Assembly: GCF_015326965.1 (NCBI RefSeq)
Contig: NZ_CP017659.1
Location: 3,432,001 to 3,496,000 of the forward strand
DNA: 64,000 bases
Reading direction: 5' to 3'
Source: Paenibacillus sp. JZ16
GTDB taxonomy: Bacteria > Bacillota > Bacilli > Paenibacillales > Paenibacillaceae
Position numbers and translations under genes: made by a program. Shown here one piece after another: positions 55,059-63,340 of this stretch (positions within the stretch are counted from its first letter, which is position 1; every line of letters starts with the position of its first letter). Below the pieces are notes generated by a model. It was not told where the DNA came from and did not search any database. It saw nothing but the letters and a program-made list of their open reading frames with translations.

Positions 55059-55721
55059 TTAAGCCGATGGAGTCTGGTCCGACGTTTGCTCCAGTACCGT
55101 CTTTTCGACCACAACAGAACTAGGTTCACCAGCAGTTTCAGCGAGCTTTTCCTGCTCCATCTTCTTGCGCTTGCGTTTGCGGTTAAAGTACACACCGATC
55201 AACAGAAGCGGAACGGCAATAAGCGCAATATATAACGATACGTCCTTAACCATGCCTTCAGCGGCGTTACCGTACAGGTAAAACAAGGTACCTACAACGT
55301 AAAACTTGGTGGCTCTGCCTAAAGCGGCATAAGCCAGAAGTCTCCACAACGGGAAGTTCAAGCACCCCGATAGAATCGTGAACACCTTAAAGGGTACCGG
55401 CGTGAAGGAACCAATCAATATCGCGGCCTCGCCGTTTTTCTGAAACATGTTCGTTGCAGCGTCAATCCACTCTTTTTTCAAGATCTTGTATAGTACCGAC
55501 TTCCCAAGCAGCTTTCCGATTAAATAACCCAGCGGCGTCCCCAGCAAGCACCCGATAAAACCGTACGTTGCGAGCCATAGCGCATCCTGCGGATGCATGA
55601 TGCTAAGCGAAACCTGCAGAAAAAAAGCGGGAACCGGAAAAATTACAGCATCAGCAAACGAATGAATAAACAATCCCCATGGACCAAAATTTTTCAAAAA
55701 TTCCAAAATGTCCTGAAACAT
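55059..55721 (-). CDS. DedA/VTT domain membrane protein (YqaA-like)
   Basis: 220 residues. A VTT (SNARE-associated) domain: FPVPAFFLQVSLSIM, GCLLGTPLGYLIGKLLG, GSFTPVPFKVFTILSGCLNFPLWRLL split along four to five helices, with the F.P.PFK motif typical of the family, which is linked to lipid scrambling and envelope homeostasis. A charged C-terminal tail of about 45 residues (RKRKRKKMEQEK...) lies in the cytosol. No signal peptide. It is probably monocistronic. Confidence 0.88.
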   Translation of the reverse strand: MFQDILEFLKNFGPWGLFIHSFADAVIFPVPAFFLQVSLSIMHPQDALWLATYGFIGCLLGTPLGYLIGKLLGKSVLYKILKKEWIDAATNMFQKNGEAAILIGSFTPVPFKVFTILSGCLNFPLWRLLAYAALGRATKFYVVGTLFYLYGNAAEGMVKDVSLYIALIAVPLLLIGVYFNRKRKRKKMEQEKLAETAGEPSSVVVEKTVLEQTSDQTPSA

Positions 55722-55890
55722 GTCTCAACCCCTAAACATTTTCTTCCTTCTTCTATCAGACCCTTTATAAATTATAGCACATAATTATACTGGAAAGGAC
55801 CTAAGCGGCTCTATCCCTGTGTAAAAACCGCGTAAAACGAAGCATGCCTTAGCTCCTATACACTATATGCAGCGAGTTCAACTAACAACA

Positions 55891-55922
55891 AAAAAACCTT
55901 TCTTCTTGGAAGAAAGGTTTTC
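55891..55922 (-). terminator. Intrinsic terminator of pdxK
   Basis: AAAACCTTTCTTC / GAAGAAAGGTTTT with a TTG loop and T7 on the minus strand, 60 bases after the pdxK stop. Confidence 0.9.
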
Positions 55923-55982
55923 GTTCACTCCCTGCAAGCCGAATTCGATGCATGAATAAGCTTGCAAAAAAGTGCATTTGGT

Positions 55983-56795
55983 TTAATTTGCAGATAAACT
56001 GCGGTGCGCGGAATGTCTTGTCGGACCTACGAATTCATTCAGCGGGAAGCCATTGGAGATGGCTTGGGTAATGAATGCCTTCGCTTGCTGTACCGACTCG
56101 CGGACGGTCAAGCCTTTGGCAAGATTAGCTGTAATGGAAGCGGATGACGTGCAGCCCGCACCATGGGTGTACTTCGTTACAATGGTGTCGGCCTCGAACC
56201 ATTCAAAGCTGTTTCCGTCATAGAGCAGGTCCATCGCTTTGCCTTCGCGGATCTTGCCTCTGTCTTTAATCAGCACATTCTTCGCGCCGCGCTCGTGAAT
56301 GATGGCCGCCGCCTCCTGCATTTGATCCAGGGTTGTGATCGGGCCGGACTTCGCCAGCTGGGACGCCTCGAACAGGTTTGGCGTTACCAGATCGGCGCGC
56401 GGGAGAAGGAACTCCAGCATCGCTTCCGTATTTTCCGGCTGCAGCACTTCATCCGTGCCTTTGCAGACCATCACCGGATCGATGACGATCCGCTCCAAAT
56501 TATAGCGGTCGATATACTGGGACACGAGCTCGATGATCTCTACGGATCCGAGCATGCCGGTCTTCATGGCGTCGATGCCAATGCCCTCAAGCACGGTTTT
56601 CAACTGGGTTTCTACAATATCAAGCGCCACCGGGAAAACTTGATGATCCCATGTCTTTGGTTCCATGCAGACAATCGTGGTCAGTGCGGTCATACCGTAT
56701 ACGTCAAATTCCTGAAACGTCTTCAGATCAGCCTGGATGCCAGCGCCCCCGCTCGTGTCCGAGCCGGCTACGGTTAGTGCTTTTCGTATCGTCAT
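55983..56795 (-). CDS. pdxK: Pyridoxine/pyridoxal/pyridoxamine kinase (ThiD-like fold)
   Basis: 270 residues. A ribokinase-like kinase: GSDTSGGAGIQADLKTF at 11-27, DPVMVCKG in the middle, and the anion-hole/catalytic THGAGCTSSASI. The second cysteine-containing GAGC and the overall sequence follow the B. subtilis PdxK branch of the ThiD/PdxK family. It phosphorylates vitamin B6 vitamers at O5'. A hydroxymethylpyrimidine kinase role is an alternative, but no thiamine genes adjoin. GAAGGGAAC precedes the ATG. It is downstream of map across an unusual repeat region. Confidence 0.88.
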   Translation of the reverse strand: MTIRKALTVAGSDTSGGAGIQADLKTFQEFDVYGMTALTTIVCMEPKTWDHQVFPVALDIVETQLKTVLEGIGIDAMKTGMLGSVEIIELVSQYIDRYNLERIVIDPVMVCKGTDEVLQPENTEAMLEFLLPRADLVTPNLFEASQLAKSGPITTLDQMQEAAAIIHERGAKNVLIKDRGKIREGKAMDLLYDGNSFEWFEADTIVTKYTHGAGCTSSASITANLAKGLTVRESVQQAKAFITQAISNGFPLNEFVGPTRHSAHRSLSAN

Positions 56796-56836
56796 GTTCC
56801 ATGTTCCCTTCGCTTGTAAAATGATTACTCTATTAT

Positions 56837-56983
56837 AAGAAAAACTCGGTTTGGCGTCTATTCGCAGATGTCAAATCCTTCTTTAGCGGAAGTTTTTCTT
56901 GCGAGATCAGGAGGGACAGCACTTGAGCAATTACTTCCTGATCTCTAAAGAAAAACTCGGTTTGGCGTCTATTCGTAGATGTC
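56837..56983. repeat. 36-bp direct repeat pair flanking an inverted repeat, between map and pdxK
   Basis: Copies at 56837-56872 and 56948-56983 differ at one base. Between them are a perfect 9-bp inverted repeat (AGATCAGGA 56904-56912, TCCTGATCT 56936-56944) and AGTTTTTCTT (56891-56900), which can pair with the AAGAAAAACT found in each copy. The right copy starts five bases after the map stop codon. It may be a duplicated 3' UTR element or a small non-coding insertion. Confidence 0.7.
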
Positions 56984-56988
56984 GCATC

Positions 56989-57735
56989 TTATTGTTCTGT
57001 CAAGATCACCGGGCCATCCTTGGTAATGGCAAGCGTATGCTCATACTGCGCGGACCATTTGCCGTCCACCGTTCTTGCGGTCCATCCGTCCGAATCGATC
57101 TTGCATTGATACGTGCCAAGATTCAGCATCGGCTCAATAGTGATGACCATGCCTTCTTTAAGACGCGTCCCGCGGTGGGGCGGGCCGTAATGCGGCACTT
57201 GGGGCTCCTCATGCATATTTTCGCCGATGGCATGCCCTACGAAGTGGCGGACGACCGATAAATTTTGGGATTCCGCATAGGTTTGAATCGCATGGGAGAT
57301 GTCTCCGATTCGATTGCCGATCACCGCTTGCTCAATGCCAAGATACAGGGATTTCTTCGTTACGTCCAGCAAATGCTGCGCTTCCTCGGACACGTTTCCG
57401 ACCGGATAAGACCACGCGGAATCAGCGAGCCAGCCATCATACTTCACCACCATATCAATGGTAACGATATCCCCGTCCTTCAATGGCTCCTTGCTCGGAA
57501 AACCATGGCAAATCACATCATTAACCGACGCGCAAGTGGCATATGGATATCCGTGATACCCCTTCTGCTCCGGTGTAGCGCCGCGCTCTGCCAGAAACCG
57601 CTCGACAAATTGATCAATCTCCAATGTCGTCACGCCCGGTTTAATCATCTTGGCAATCTGCCGGTGGCATTCGGCGAGAATGTCCCCGGCCCTATTCATC
57701 TTGGCGATTTGTTCTGGTGTTTTAAGGATTATCAA
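56989..57735 (-). CDS. map: Methionine aminopeptidase, type I
   Basis: 248 residues. The metal ligands are in place: Asp94 (VTIDMVV), Asp105 (LADSAWSY), His168 (FVGHAIG), Glu201 (ITIEPML) and the C-terminal Glu in AQYEHTLAI; His77 is the substrate-binding histidine (NDVICHGFP). It removes the initiator Met from new proteins. The start is a TTG (57735) with AAGGAG 9 bases upstream, and the N-terminus MIILKTPEQIAKM matches the usual family start. It is not next to adk/infA here, so it is likely a second, stand-alone map. Confidence 0.95.
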   Translation of the reverse strand: MIILKTPEQIAKMNRAGDILAECHRQIAKMIKPGVTTLEIDQFVERFLAERGATPEQKGYHGYPYATCASVNDVICHGFPSKEPLKDGDIVTIDMVVKYDGWLADSAWSYPVGNVSEEAQHLLDVTKKSLYLGIEQAVIGNRIGDISHAIQTYAESQNLSVVRHFVGHAIGENMHEEPQVPHYGPPHRGTRLKEGMVITIEPMLNLGTYQCKIDSDGWTARTVDGKWSAQYEHTLAITKDGPVILTEQ

Positions 57736-57779
57736 TCCTGCTCACTCCTTCTCATATGGCTGTTATCTCCTATTCAAAT

Positions 57780-57852
57780 CAAAAAGCCTTAGCTGACCGA
57801 AGATTCTGAAGGACAGGCATCTGCCTCTCCCCACTCCCCGGCCAATAAGGCT
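57780..57852 (-). terminator. Long hairpin with T-run in front of map
   Basis: On the minus strand AGCCTTATTGGCC pairs with GGTCAGCTAAGGCT over a 45-base loop that itself contains the palindrome AGGCATCTGCCT, and TTTTTGATTT follows. It lies only 45 bases before the map start in the same direction, so it is either an attenuator of map or the end of a short upstream transcript. Confidence 0.5.
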
Positions 57853-58393
57853 GATTCACAATCACAAGGTGTATCTGCTTTCTTCTGGTCTGTATCCAAA
57901 AAAAGAAAAGCGAAAAGCGCCCTACCTCATCTTATTCTACTCCTAAGCCAAAGGAACCTCAATCATTTCCATTAGGAATGTCTGCCTTTCGGTTTTACAC
58001 GCGGGCAGGCACGGAAATGGAAGCGTATGCTTGTTGCATCCTCGGAGGCAGCTTCAACTCGGCTGTAACCCAGAAAGTCATATGACTCTCAATGACCATG
58101 AACAGAATCAGGGCACGCAGCATTTTATCTAACTTCGAACTTCATTTATCCAATGACAATCGTTTCTCCTCAAATCATAGATATAATGTAAGGTTGCGCA
58201 GAAACGATAATTTTACACGCGATATCACAATTCCTTTCTTTTTTCCTATGTTCATTATATCAAACGGGCCGTTTCTTTAGCTTTCCACTTGTTTCCGGCA
58301 GCGTCAGCGTAGGGCAACGGCAGCCAAAACCACATCAACTGCAAATGTAATATTGCAAGCTCTACCTTTAATACGAATCCAAAGGCAGAAGGA
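57853..58393. other. Intergenic region, no recognised gene
   Basis: About 540 bases. Visible are paired segments ATTTCC...CTGCC / GGCAG...GGAAAT (57966-58018), an AAACGG-G-CCGTTT palindrome (58262-58274) and a minus-strand T-run at 57897-57903. A 62-codon plus frame (58092-58280) has no ribosome site or recognisable product. An unrecognised small RNA ending at 57780 is possible. Confidence 0.35.
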
Positions 58394-58434
58394 AACAAAA
58401 AAAACCTTTACCCCGTTTATCGGCGATAAAGGTT
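58394..58434 (-). terminator. Intrinsic terminator of the netrin-like gene
   Basis: AACCTTTA / TAAAGGTT with inner CCG / CGG pairs, followed on the minus strand by T8. It lies about 150 bases after the stop codon. Confidence 0.8.
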
Positions 58435-58580
58435 CTATCTTATCAGAAATAGCCGAAAGACATGTTCGTGCGACGAAATGACGACTGTGCTGCATCTGCT
58501 GCTCCCCCTCACTTGAATTACAAGAGTTCCAGCATAGCTGTTTAGCTGCGCCAATAGACTCGCAGAAATTTTTACATTCC

Positions 58581-59210
58581 CTATATATTTCTCTTATTCT
58601 TCCTCCAAAAATAGAGCCATCCCCCCGCTGCCAGCAGCACTGCTGCCGCTATCCACAAGACGGGCTTCAGTAAGAATGAAGATTGACCTGCACCCTGACC
58701 TGCACCTGGAGGGCCACCCTCAGCGAGTTGATCGGGCCCTGATTCACTCTGAGCAGATGTATCTTCTGGAGGATATCCATCTCCAAGCTCAGTTAGCTCT
58801 TGGCCTGCGGTGGAGAGGAGCTTCGTGCCATCGCACATCCCTGTTCTCAGCTGACCCGATTCGGCAGACGCGAACACCAGGAATTCGCTTCCTACGGCAA
58901 ACTGATCATAACCGCAGCTGGCTGATGACACCGCCGTTGTAAGCTGCGTCATTCCAGCTAATTCGCCCTTCCATACTTCCGTTACCTCTAACGTAACATG
59001 AACCGGATCTGCGGATGACATCACCAGCTTCGCCTTCGGGCCAACCAGCTTGGTCACTTTGCCTGCAAATACCGCTGCACTCCGTTCCAAGCCCTCCACA
59101 ACCGTAGGCGGCCCCGCACAGGAGCAAGCAAATACGTTGGCTGGTTTGACCGTGTACAGGCTCATAAGCAGAAACAAGCAGCTTAGTATGATAGCCATGG
59201 ATTTTCTCAT
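58581..59210 (-). CDS. Secreted, membrane-anchored netrin/TIMP-like domain protein
   Basis: 209 residues. A signal peptide ends before ACSCAGPP; this CxC start and the later ASCGYDQFAVGSEFLVFA and RTGMCDGT are the cysteine pattern of the NTR (TIMP-like) fold, an OB-fold domain. An acidic, glycine-rich spacer (about 145-175) leads to one C-terminal helix (VLWIAAAVLLAAGGWLYFW) with a basic end, so the domain is displayed outside. Function in bacteria is unknown. The ATG at 59210 follows GAGGTGA. A 7-bp inverted repeat (ATCTGCG / CGCAGAT, 59283-59305) lies upstream. Confidence 0.75.
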   Translation of the reverse strand: MRKSMAIILSCLFLLMSLYTVKPANVFACSCAGPPTVVEGLERSAAVFAGKVTKLVGPKAKLVMSSADPVHVTLEVTEVWKGELAGMTQLTTAVSSASCGYDQFAVGSEFLVFASAESGQLRTGMCDGTKLLSTAGQELTELGDGYPPEDTSAQSESGPDQLAEGGPPGAGQGAGQSSFLLKPVLWIAAAVLLAAGGWLYFWRKNKRNI

Positions 59211-59380
59211 CAATGAATCACCTCAACCCTTAGACGGCCTCCTCCCCCAAAATGTTCCAGCTGGCTACCATAAATACACCCAATCTGCGATCTACCTCCG
59301 CAGATCACGGTGAGTGGCGGCGCTGGACGGCAAGATCTAAAGGGGAGAGGGCATCCAGCAAAGGGCTCCATCGTCATTGG

Positions 59381-59947
59381 CTATTTACTGGCAATGATCA
59401 AATAATGACGCTCCGTAGGATACTCGATGCCTTGCACATGCAGCCCTGCTTGCTCCAACAAAGCCTTCATCACATATGGATCAACCCGGTTCGGACGGGG
59501 AACCCGCTTCTCGGCTGGGTCCTCCTGCCACTCCAGACACAAGCATCGTCCTCCTGGCCGCAGCACCCTTGCCATCTGGCGGATGGATTGCTCCAGCTGA
59601 TCGGTGATATGAAGGATCAGGGAGGCAATGACTCGATCCACAGCTTCATGCTCGAAAGGAAGGTTTTCCAGCATCCCTTCCATCACCTTAATATTCGTAA
59701 GTCCCTGTTCCAGTGCACGCCCCCGCATCATGTCCAGCATGGCTGGCTCGGTATCCAGCGCGTAAACCGTCCCTGTCGTTAACGAGGCTGCCGGTATGGA
59801 AAAATAACCGGTACCTGCCCCGATGTCAAGGACATCCACCTCGCCGCTCACTTGGAGCTTCTCCAGCAGCGAAGATGCCGGTAACTCCTTCTTCCTTTCC
59901 GGACTTTCCAATCGGTCTATGAGTGACGGATCAAAGCTCTCTTTCAT
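59381..59947 (-). CDS. Class I SAM-dependent methyltransferase
   Basis: 188 residues. SAM-binding motif I LDIGAGTGYFSIPAA, acidic motif II YALDTEPAML, motif III-like FEHEAVDRVIASLILHI, and the post-motif ARVLRPGGRCLCLEW. It belongs to the Methyltransf_11/UbiE-like group; the substrate is unknown. The ATG at 59947 has GAGGAGGAG upstream; the longer frame to 59986 is not supported. Confidence 0.85.
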   Translation of the reverse strand: MKESFDPSLIDRLESPERKKELPASSLLEKLQVSGEVDVLDIGAGTGYFSIPAASLTTGTVYALDTEPAMLDMMRGRALEQGLTNIKVMEGMLENLPFEHEAVDRVIASLILHITDQLEQSIRQMARVLRPGGRCLCLEWQEDPAEKRVPRPNRVDPYVMKALLEQAGLHVQGIEYPTERHYLIIASK

Positions 59948-60155
59948 GGTATCGCTCTCCTCCTCGCATGATTGCATGTTGCTCATATGTACGTTTATGA
60001 ACCCTATGAGGGGAAAAATCCCCCTGTCGATCTACCATACCGTTGATAGGAAACGATGTAAACCGGTTTGTCGCCTTACACGGTATTGATACAATTTTAA
60101 AGTGGTTTCGGAATCAATATACACAATTAATGATCGTAACCCGTAATAAACACAC

Positions 60156-60233
60156 TCAGATATGAACGACGAAATAAAAAAAGGCAATGCCCACGATCAT
60201 CATGACCATGAGATTGCCCAGGTTTGAACAAAT
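60156..60233 (-). CDS. Candidate 25-residue membrane peptide with ATT start, downstream of anmK
   Basis: Directly after the anmK stop codon stands GGAGGAGG, a near-ideal ribosome site, and 7 bases later an ATT opening a 25-codon frame that ends in TGA. The product has a short polar start (CSNLGNL) and one hydrophobic helix (MVMMIVGIAFFYFVV) ending HI. No ATG, GTG or TTG is in frame at usable distance; internal ATGs at codons 9, 11 and 12 are possible but poorly spaced. ATT is a rare but known start (infC). Inferred only from the ribosome site and composition. Confidence 0.4.
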   Translation of the reverse strand: MCSNLGNLMVMMIVGIAFFYFVVHI

Positions 60234-60249
60234 GTTTATGCCTCCTCCG

Positions 60250-61440
60250 CTATGGCAGTGCGAGCTTCCCCATAACGGTCGGTCTGTTCGCTCCGGTAGC
60301 TGCCGGCAAATTGTTAGGAACACCGAGCATGAAGTCATTGCCCAGCAGTGCAAAAATCACGGCTTCCTTGGCATCGTCATCGAAGCCCAGCGCCTTGGAG
60401 GTCAGGACCTTCTGTTCCGGCAGCAGCTCCCCTAACATCGAGAGCAGCGTCTTGTTATGGGCCCCTCCGCCGGTTACGATCACTTCATCGATTGTGTGGC
60501 GTGGAAACACGTATTTCACATAGCTATCCGCAATGGAATGTGCGGTAAACGCCGTGACCGTGGCCATCGTATCCTCTTCCGAGAGGTTCCTGAGCCCGGC
60601 TTGCTCCAGAAACGAAACCGCATAGTTGTGACCGAACCGTTCCCTGCCCGTTGATTTCGGCGGTTCTGCATGAAAATAGGGATGCGCCAACATCTCCCTT
60701 AACAATTCCTGATCCGGGTTGCCTCGGGCAGCCCATTGTCCTCCGTTGTCATACGAAAGCTGCCCTCCGGACAGCATATGAGCTGCGGCATCCATGATCA
60801 TATTGCCGGGTCCGGTATCAAAGGCCAGCACATCCGAAGGATCCGCCCCTGCGGGCAGCGCCGTGCAATTACCGATCCCGCCGATGTTCTGCAGCAGTCT
60901 TCCCCGCTCCGGGTGCCGGAACAGGATCAAATCTCCGTAAGGGGCAAACGGGGCCCCTTGCCCCCCAACCGCCATATCCGCCGGCCGGAAGTCTCCTGCC
61001 GTAAGTTTGCCGGTATGCTTGGCGATAACGGAAATATCGCCGATCTGCAGAGTGGAAGCGACAGCATAAGGATCCCCTTGTTCGGGTATGGGCTGATGCC
61101 AAATCGTCTGTCCATGAGAGCTTACCAAATCCACCTCATCGATTCGCATGCCGGCATCGGCAACCGCTTCCAGGACTGTCGCTCCAAACTGATACCCCAA
61201 GTATGCATTCATACTGCAAACAGCAGCGCTGTTGGAATTCTCCTCACTGCACAAATCGCGCAGCCGCTGACGGAGTTCCGGTTCGTAAGGCTTGTTATAG
61301 TAATGCAGCAGCTCAACCGATGCTTCGAAACCGCTGCCGTGTATGCGGACGATGGCCGCATCGATGCCGTCAAGCGAAGTGCCCGACATCAAGCCGACCA
61401 CAACGGTAGGCCTTCCATCCTTCCATGGCGAGAACAGCAT
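60250..61440 (-). CDS. anmK: Anhydro-N-acetylmuramic acid kinase
   Basis: 396 residues. GLMSGTSLDGIDAA near the N-terminus, GTGPGNMIMDAAAH in the middle and VTGGGAHN in the C-terminal lobe are the AnmK signatures in an actin-like ATPase fold. It opens and phosphorylates anhydroMurNAc to MurNAc-6-phosphate. It lies 3 bases after namZ, which releases MurNAc from cell-wall fragments, so both serve peptidoglycan recycling. GGGGAGG within the end of namZ serves as its ribosome site. Confidence 0.95.
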   Translation of the reverse strand: MLFSPWKDGRPTVVVGLMSGTSLDGIDAAIVRIHGSGFEASVELLHYYNKPYEPELRQRLRDLCSEENSNSAAVCSMNAYLGYQFGATVLEAVADAGMRIDEVDLVSSHGQTIWHQPIPEQGDPYAVASTLQIGDISVIAKHTGKLTAGDFRPADMAVGGQGAPFAPYGDLILFRHPERGRLLQNIGGIGNCTALPAGADPSDVLAFDTGPGNMIMDAAAHMLSGGQLSYDNGGQWAARGNPDQELLREMLAHPYFHAEPPKSTGRERFGHNYAVSFLEQAGLRNLSEEDTMATVTAFTAHSIADSYVKYVFPRHTIDEVIVTGGGAHNKTLLSMLGELLPEQKVLTSKALGFDDDAKEAVIFALLGNDFMLGVPNNLPAATGANRPTVMGKLALP

Positions 61441-61443
61441 GTT

Positions 61444-62622
61444 TTACGCCTCCCCGTACAGCAGATAAGGAGCCCGCATCGTTCTCCACTGCTCCGCATC
61501 CTTGCCCCACTCGGTAATCATGCGCTGAAGTCCGGCTTCTTCGTGGATATGCCGTCGAACTTCCTCGCTGCCCGTCAGCAAATCAATAAAGTACCGATTA
61601 CGTCCTTCCGGTGGGCTAAGCCACTGGAACTGATCCGGGTACATCCGGCTGACCAGGTGCAGCAGCACAAGCCCTGTGCGCACAGCCTCCACTTCTGCCG
61701 GTTGAGTGACAAAGAGCATCACCCCGCCGCAGCCTTCGCCCTGATGCTTCGAGAAGGTAGGCGTCATGTACATGGAATGGGCATGAACGCCTGTCAGTCC
61801 GTACGCGTTGAACGCCTTCGCCAGCTCTTCGCCATTGACCCATGGAGCGCCGATCCATTCAAACGGCCGGGTCGTCCCCCTGCCTTCCGAAAGATTGGTC
61901 CCTTCGAAGAAGCAGGTCCCGCTGTACAGCCGTACCGTATCCATCGTGGGGATGTTCGGCGACGGCAGTACCCACGGCAGGCCCGTGTCGGTATATTCCA
62001 TACCGCGCGTCCAGCCTTCGAGCCCAATAACATCCAGATCGCAGCCTGTTCCCCGCATGTCATTGGCCATGCACGCGAATTCGCCGATGGTCATCCCGGT
62101 GCTAATCGGAATCTGCCATCCGCCCACCATGGATTCATATCCCTGCTTAAGGAAACCTCCTTCAACTCGCTTGCCGCCCAGCGGATTCGGCCGATCCAGG
62201 ACAAGCAGGCTCTTTCCATGCTCGGCGCAGGCCTCCATGACGTACAGCAGCGTTGTCATATACGTATAAAAACGCACCCCAAGGTCTTGTATATCGAAGA
62301 TGACCGTATCCACGTCCTTCAGCATGTCGGCGTCCGGTTTACGCCGTGAGCCATACAGGCTGTACACCGGCACGCCGAATACCGGGTCCTCTTCATCATC
62401 GACGTGCTTGCCTGCCTGCAGCTGGCCGCGCAGCCCATGCTCGCAAGCGAATAAAGCCGTCAATTCCGATTCGGGCAAACCTGCAATCACCTCGATAGAT
62501 GAACGAAAATCCGACGTGAGCCCCGTCGGATTCGTAATGACGCCAAGGCGACGACCCGTGATTTTCTCATGCTTGATGTCCGGCAGCACATCAATTCCGC
62601 TTCGTACGTTACCTCTTGTCAT
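61444..62622 (-). CDS. namZ: Exo-beta-N-acetylmuramidase NamZ type (DUF1343/YbbC)
   Basis: 392 residues, the DUF1343 family: GVITNPTGLTSDFRSSIEV, FACEHGLRG, DVDTVIFDIQDLGVRFYTYM, LDRPNPLGG, and LPSPNIPTMDTVRLYSGTCFFEGTNLSEGRGT in two blocks. B. subtilis YbbC was shown to be NamZ, an exo-muramidase (GH171). No signal peptide is seen in this copy (MTRGNVRSGIDVL), so it should act in the cytosol, on imported material. Its ATG overlaps the preceding stop (ATGA), with AGGAGGTG upstream. It pairs with anmK. Confidence 0.9.
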   Translation of the reverse strand: MTRGNVRSGIDVLPDIKHEKITGRRLGVITNPTGLTSDFRSSIEVIAGLPESELTALFACEHGLRGQLQAGKHVDDEEDPVFGVPVYSLYGSRRKPDADMLKDVDTVIFDIQDLGVRFYTYMTTLLYVMEACAEHGKSLLVLDRPNPLGGKRVEGGFLKQGYESMVGGWQIPISTGMTIGEFACMANDMRGTGCDLDVIGLEGWTRGMEYTDTGLPWVLPSPNIPTMDTVRLYSGTCFFEGTNLSEGRGTTRPFEWIGAPWVNGEELAKAFNAYGLTGVHAHSMYMTPTFSKHQGEGCGGVMLFVTQPAEVEAVRTGLVLLHLVSRMYPDQFQWLSPPEGRNRYFIDLLTGSEEVRRHIHEEAGLQRMITEWGKDAEQWRTMRAPYLLYGEA

Positions 62623-63314
62623 ATGCTTACACCTCCTGGTTTCGAGGCTACGACACCGTCCTCCGCCGGTTTGGCCTCTTCCGGATTCAGTACATTATAC
62701 GTAACCTTATGCTGGTATATGGCCCACATGCCGTTAAACAAAAATCCGAAGCCAACGACCGTAACCATCAGAGGAATCGCAACGCAGAAGGCTTGAAAGC
62801 AAGCGCCCAGCGTATATGCCGGAAACTTCAGGAACAGCTTCACGCTGTGGGCCATGGCCTTGAAGACGCCCATCCCTTCCTGAATGACAAGCTGAAAGGT
62901 GTAGATTTGGGAGATGAGCGCCATGATAACAAAATAGGTCTGGAACACGCCAATCGCAAGATAGCCGATTCCCTCTTTGCCCCCGTAGTACCACCAGGTG
63001 GACCACAAGATGAGCACCATCACCACGAAGAAGAAACCCATGACTACCGCAGGTCCAAATCCCTTAAGCGCACCTTGAAACACATCCTTGAGTCTCGACT
63101 TGCCCCGTTCCGTTCTGCGGTGATACGCATAACAAACTCCGTAAAACAACGGCATGTACAGAACCGGCAGCAGCACCAGCGCCGTCCATAGCGGAACGAA
63201 CATAACCACCGTAACGAGCACCAGCGAGGTAATCATGCTGTATAAGGCCACCGCCGTAATCTCACGGTAAATCTCAACCCCGGTCTTCTTCAACACATCA
63301 TTCAGCTTGCGCAT
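62619..63314 (-). CDS. Multi-pass membrane protein in the namZ-anmK operon (YesL/DUF624-like)
   Basis: 231 residues, five to six hydrophobic helices in a layout like YesL/DUF624 proteins that accompany sugar operons; the resemblance is by shape, not a clear motif. It includes a basic loop YAYHRRTERGKSRLKDVF and an acidic tail NPEEAKPAEDG. The ATG at 63314 follows GAGGAGAGG; the longer frame to 63347 overlaps the ATPase stop. It lies 26 bases after the ATPase gene and overlaps namZ by 4 bases. Role unknown. Confidence 0.65.
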   Translation of the reverse strand: MRKLNDVLKKTGVEIYREITAVALYSMITSLVLVTVVMFVPLWTALVLLPVLYMPLFYGVCYAYHRRTERGKSRLKDVFQGALKGFGPAVVMGFFFVVMVLILWSTWWYYGGKEGIGYLAIGVFQTYFVIMALISQIYTFQLVIQEGMGVFKAMAHSVKLFLKFPAYTLGACFQAFCVAIPLMVTVVGFGFLFNGMWAIYQHKVTYNVLNPEEAKPAEDGVVASKPGGVSI

Positions 63315-63340
63315 AGCTTTCCTCTCCTCTTCGTCGTTGT

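Noticed and set aside
58092..58280. 62-codon plus-strand frame upstream of the netrin-like terminator
   Set aside because: No ribosome site, low-complexity Asn/Arg composition, no recognisable motif.
60736..62349. 537-codon open frame on the plus strand opposite anmK and namZ
   Set aside because: It lies antisense to two clearly recognisable genes, has no ribosome site or family motif, and its length follows from the GC-rich third positions of the real genes.
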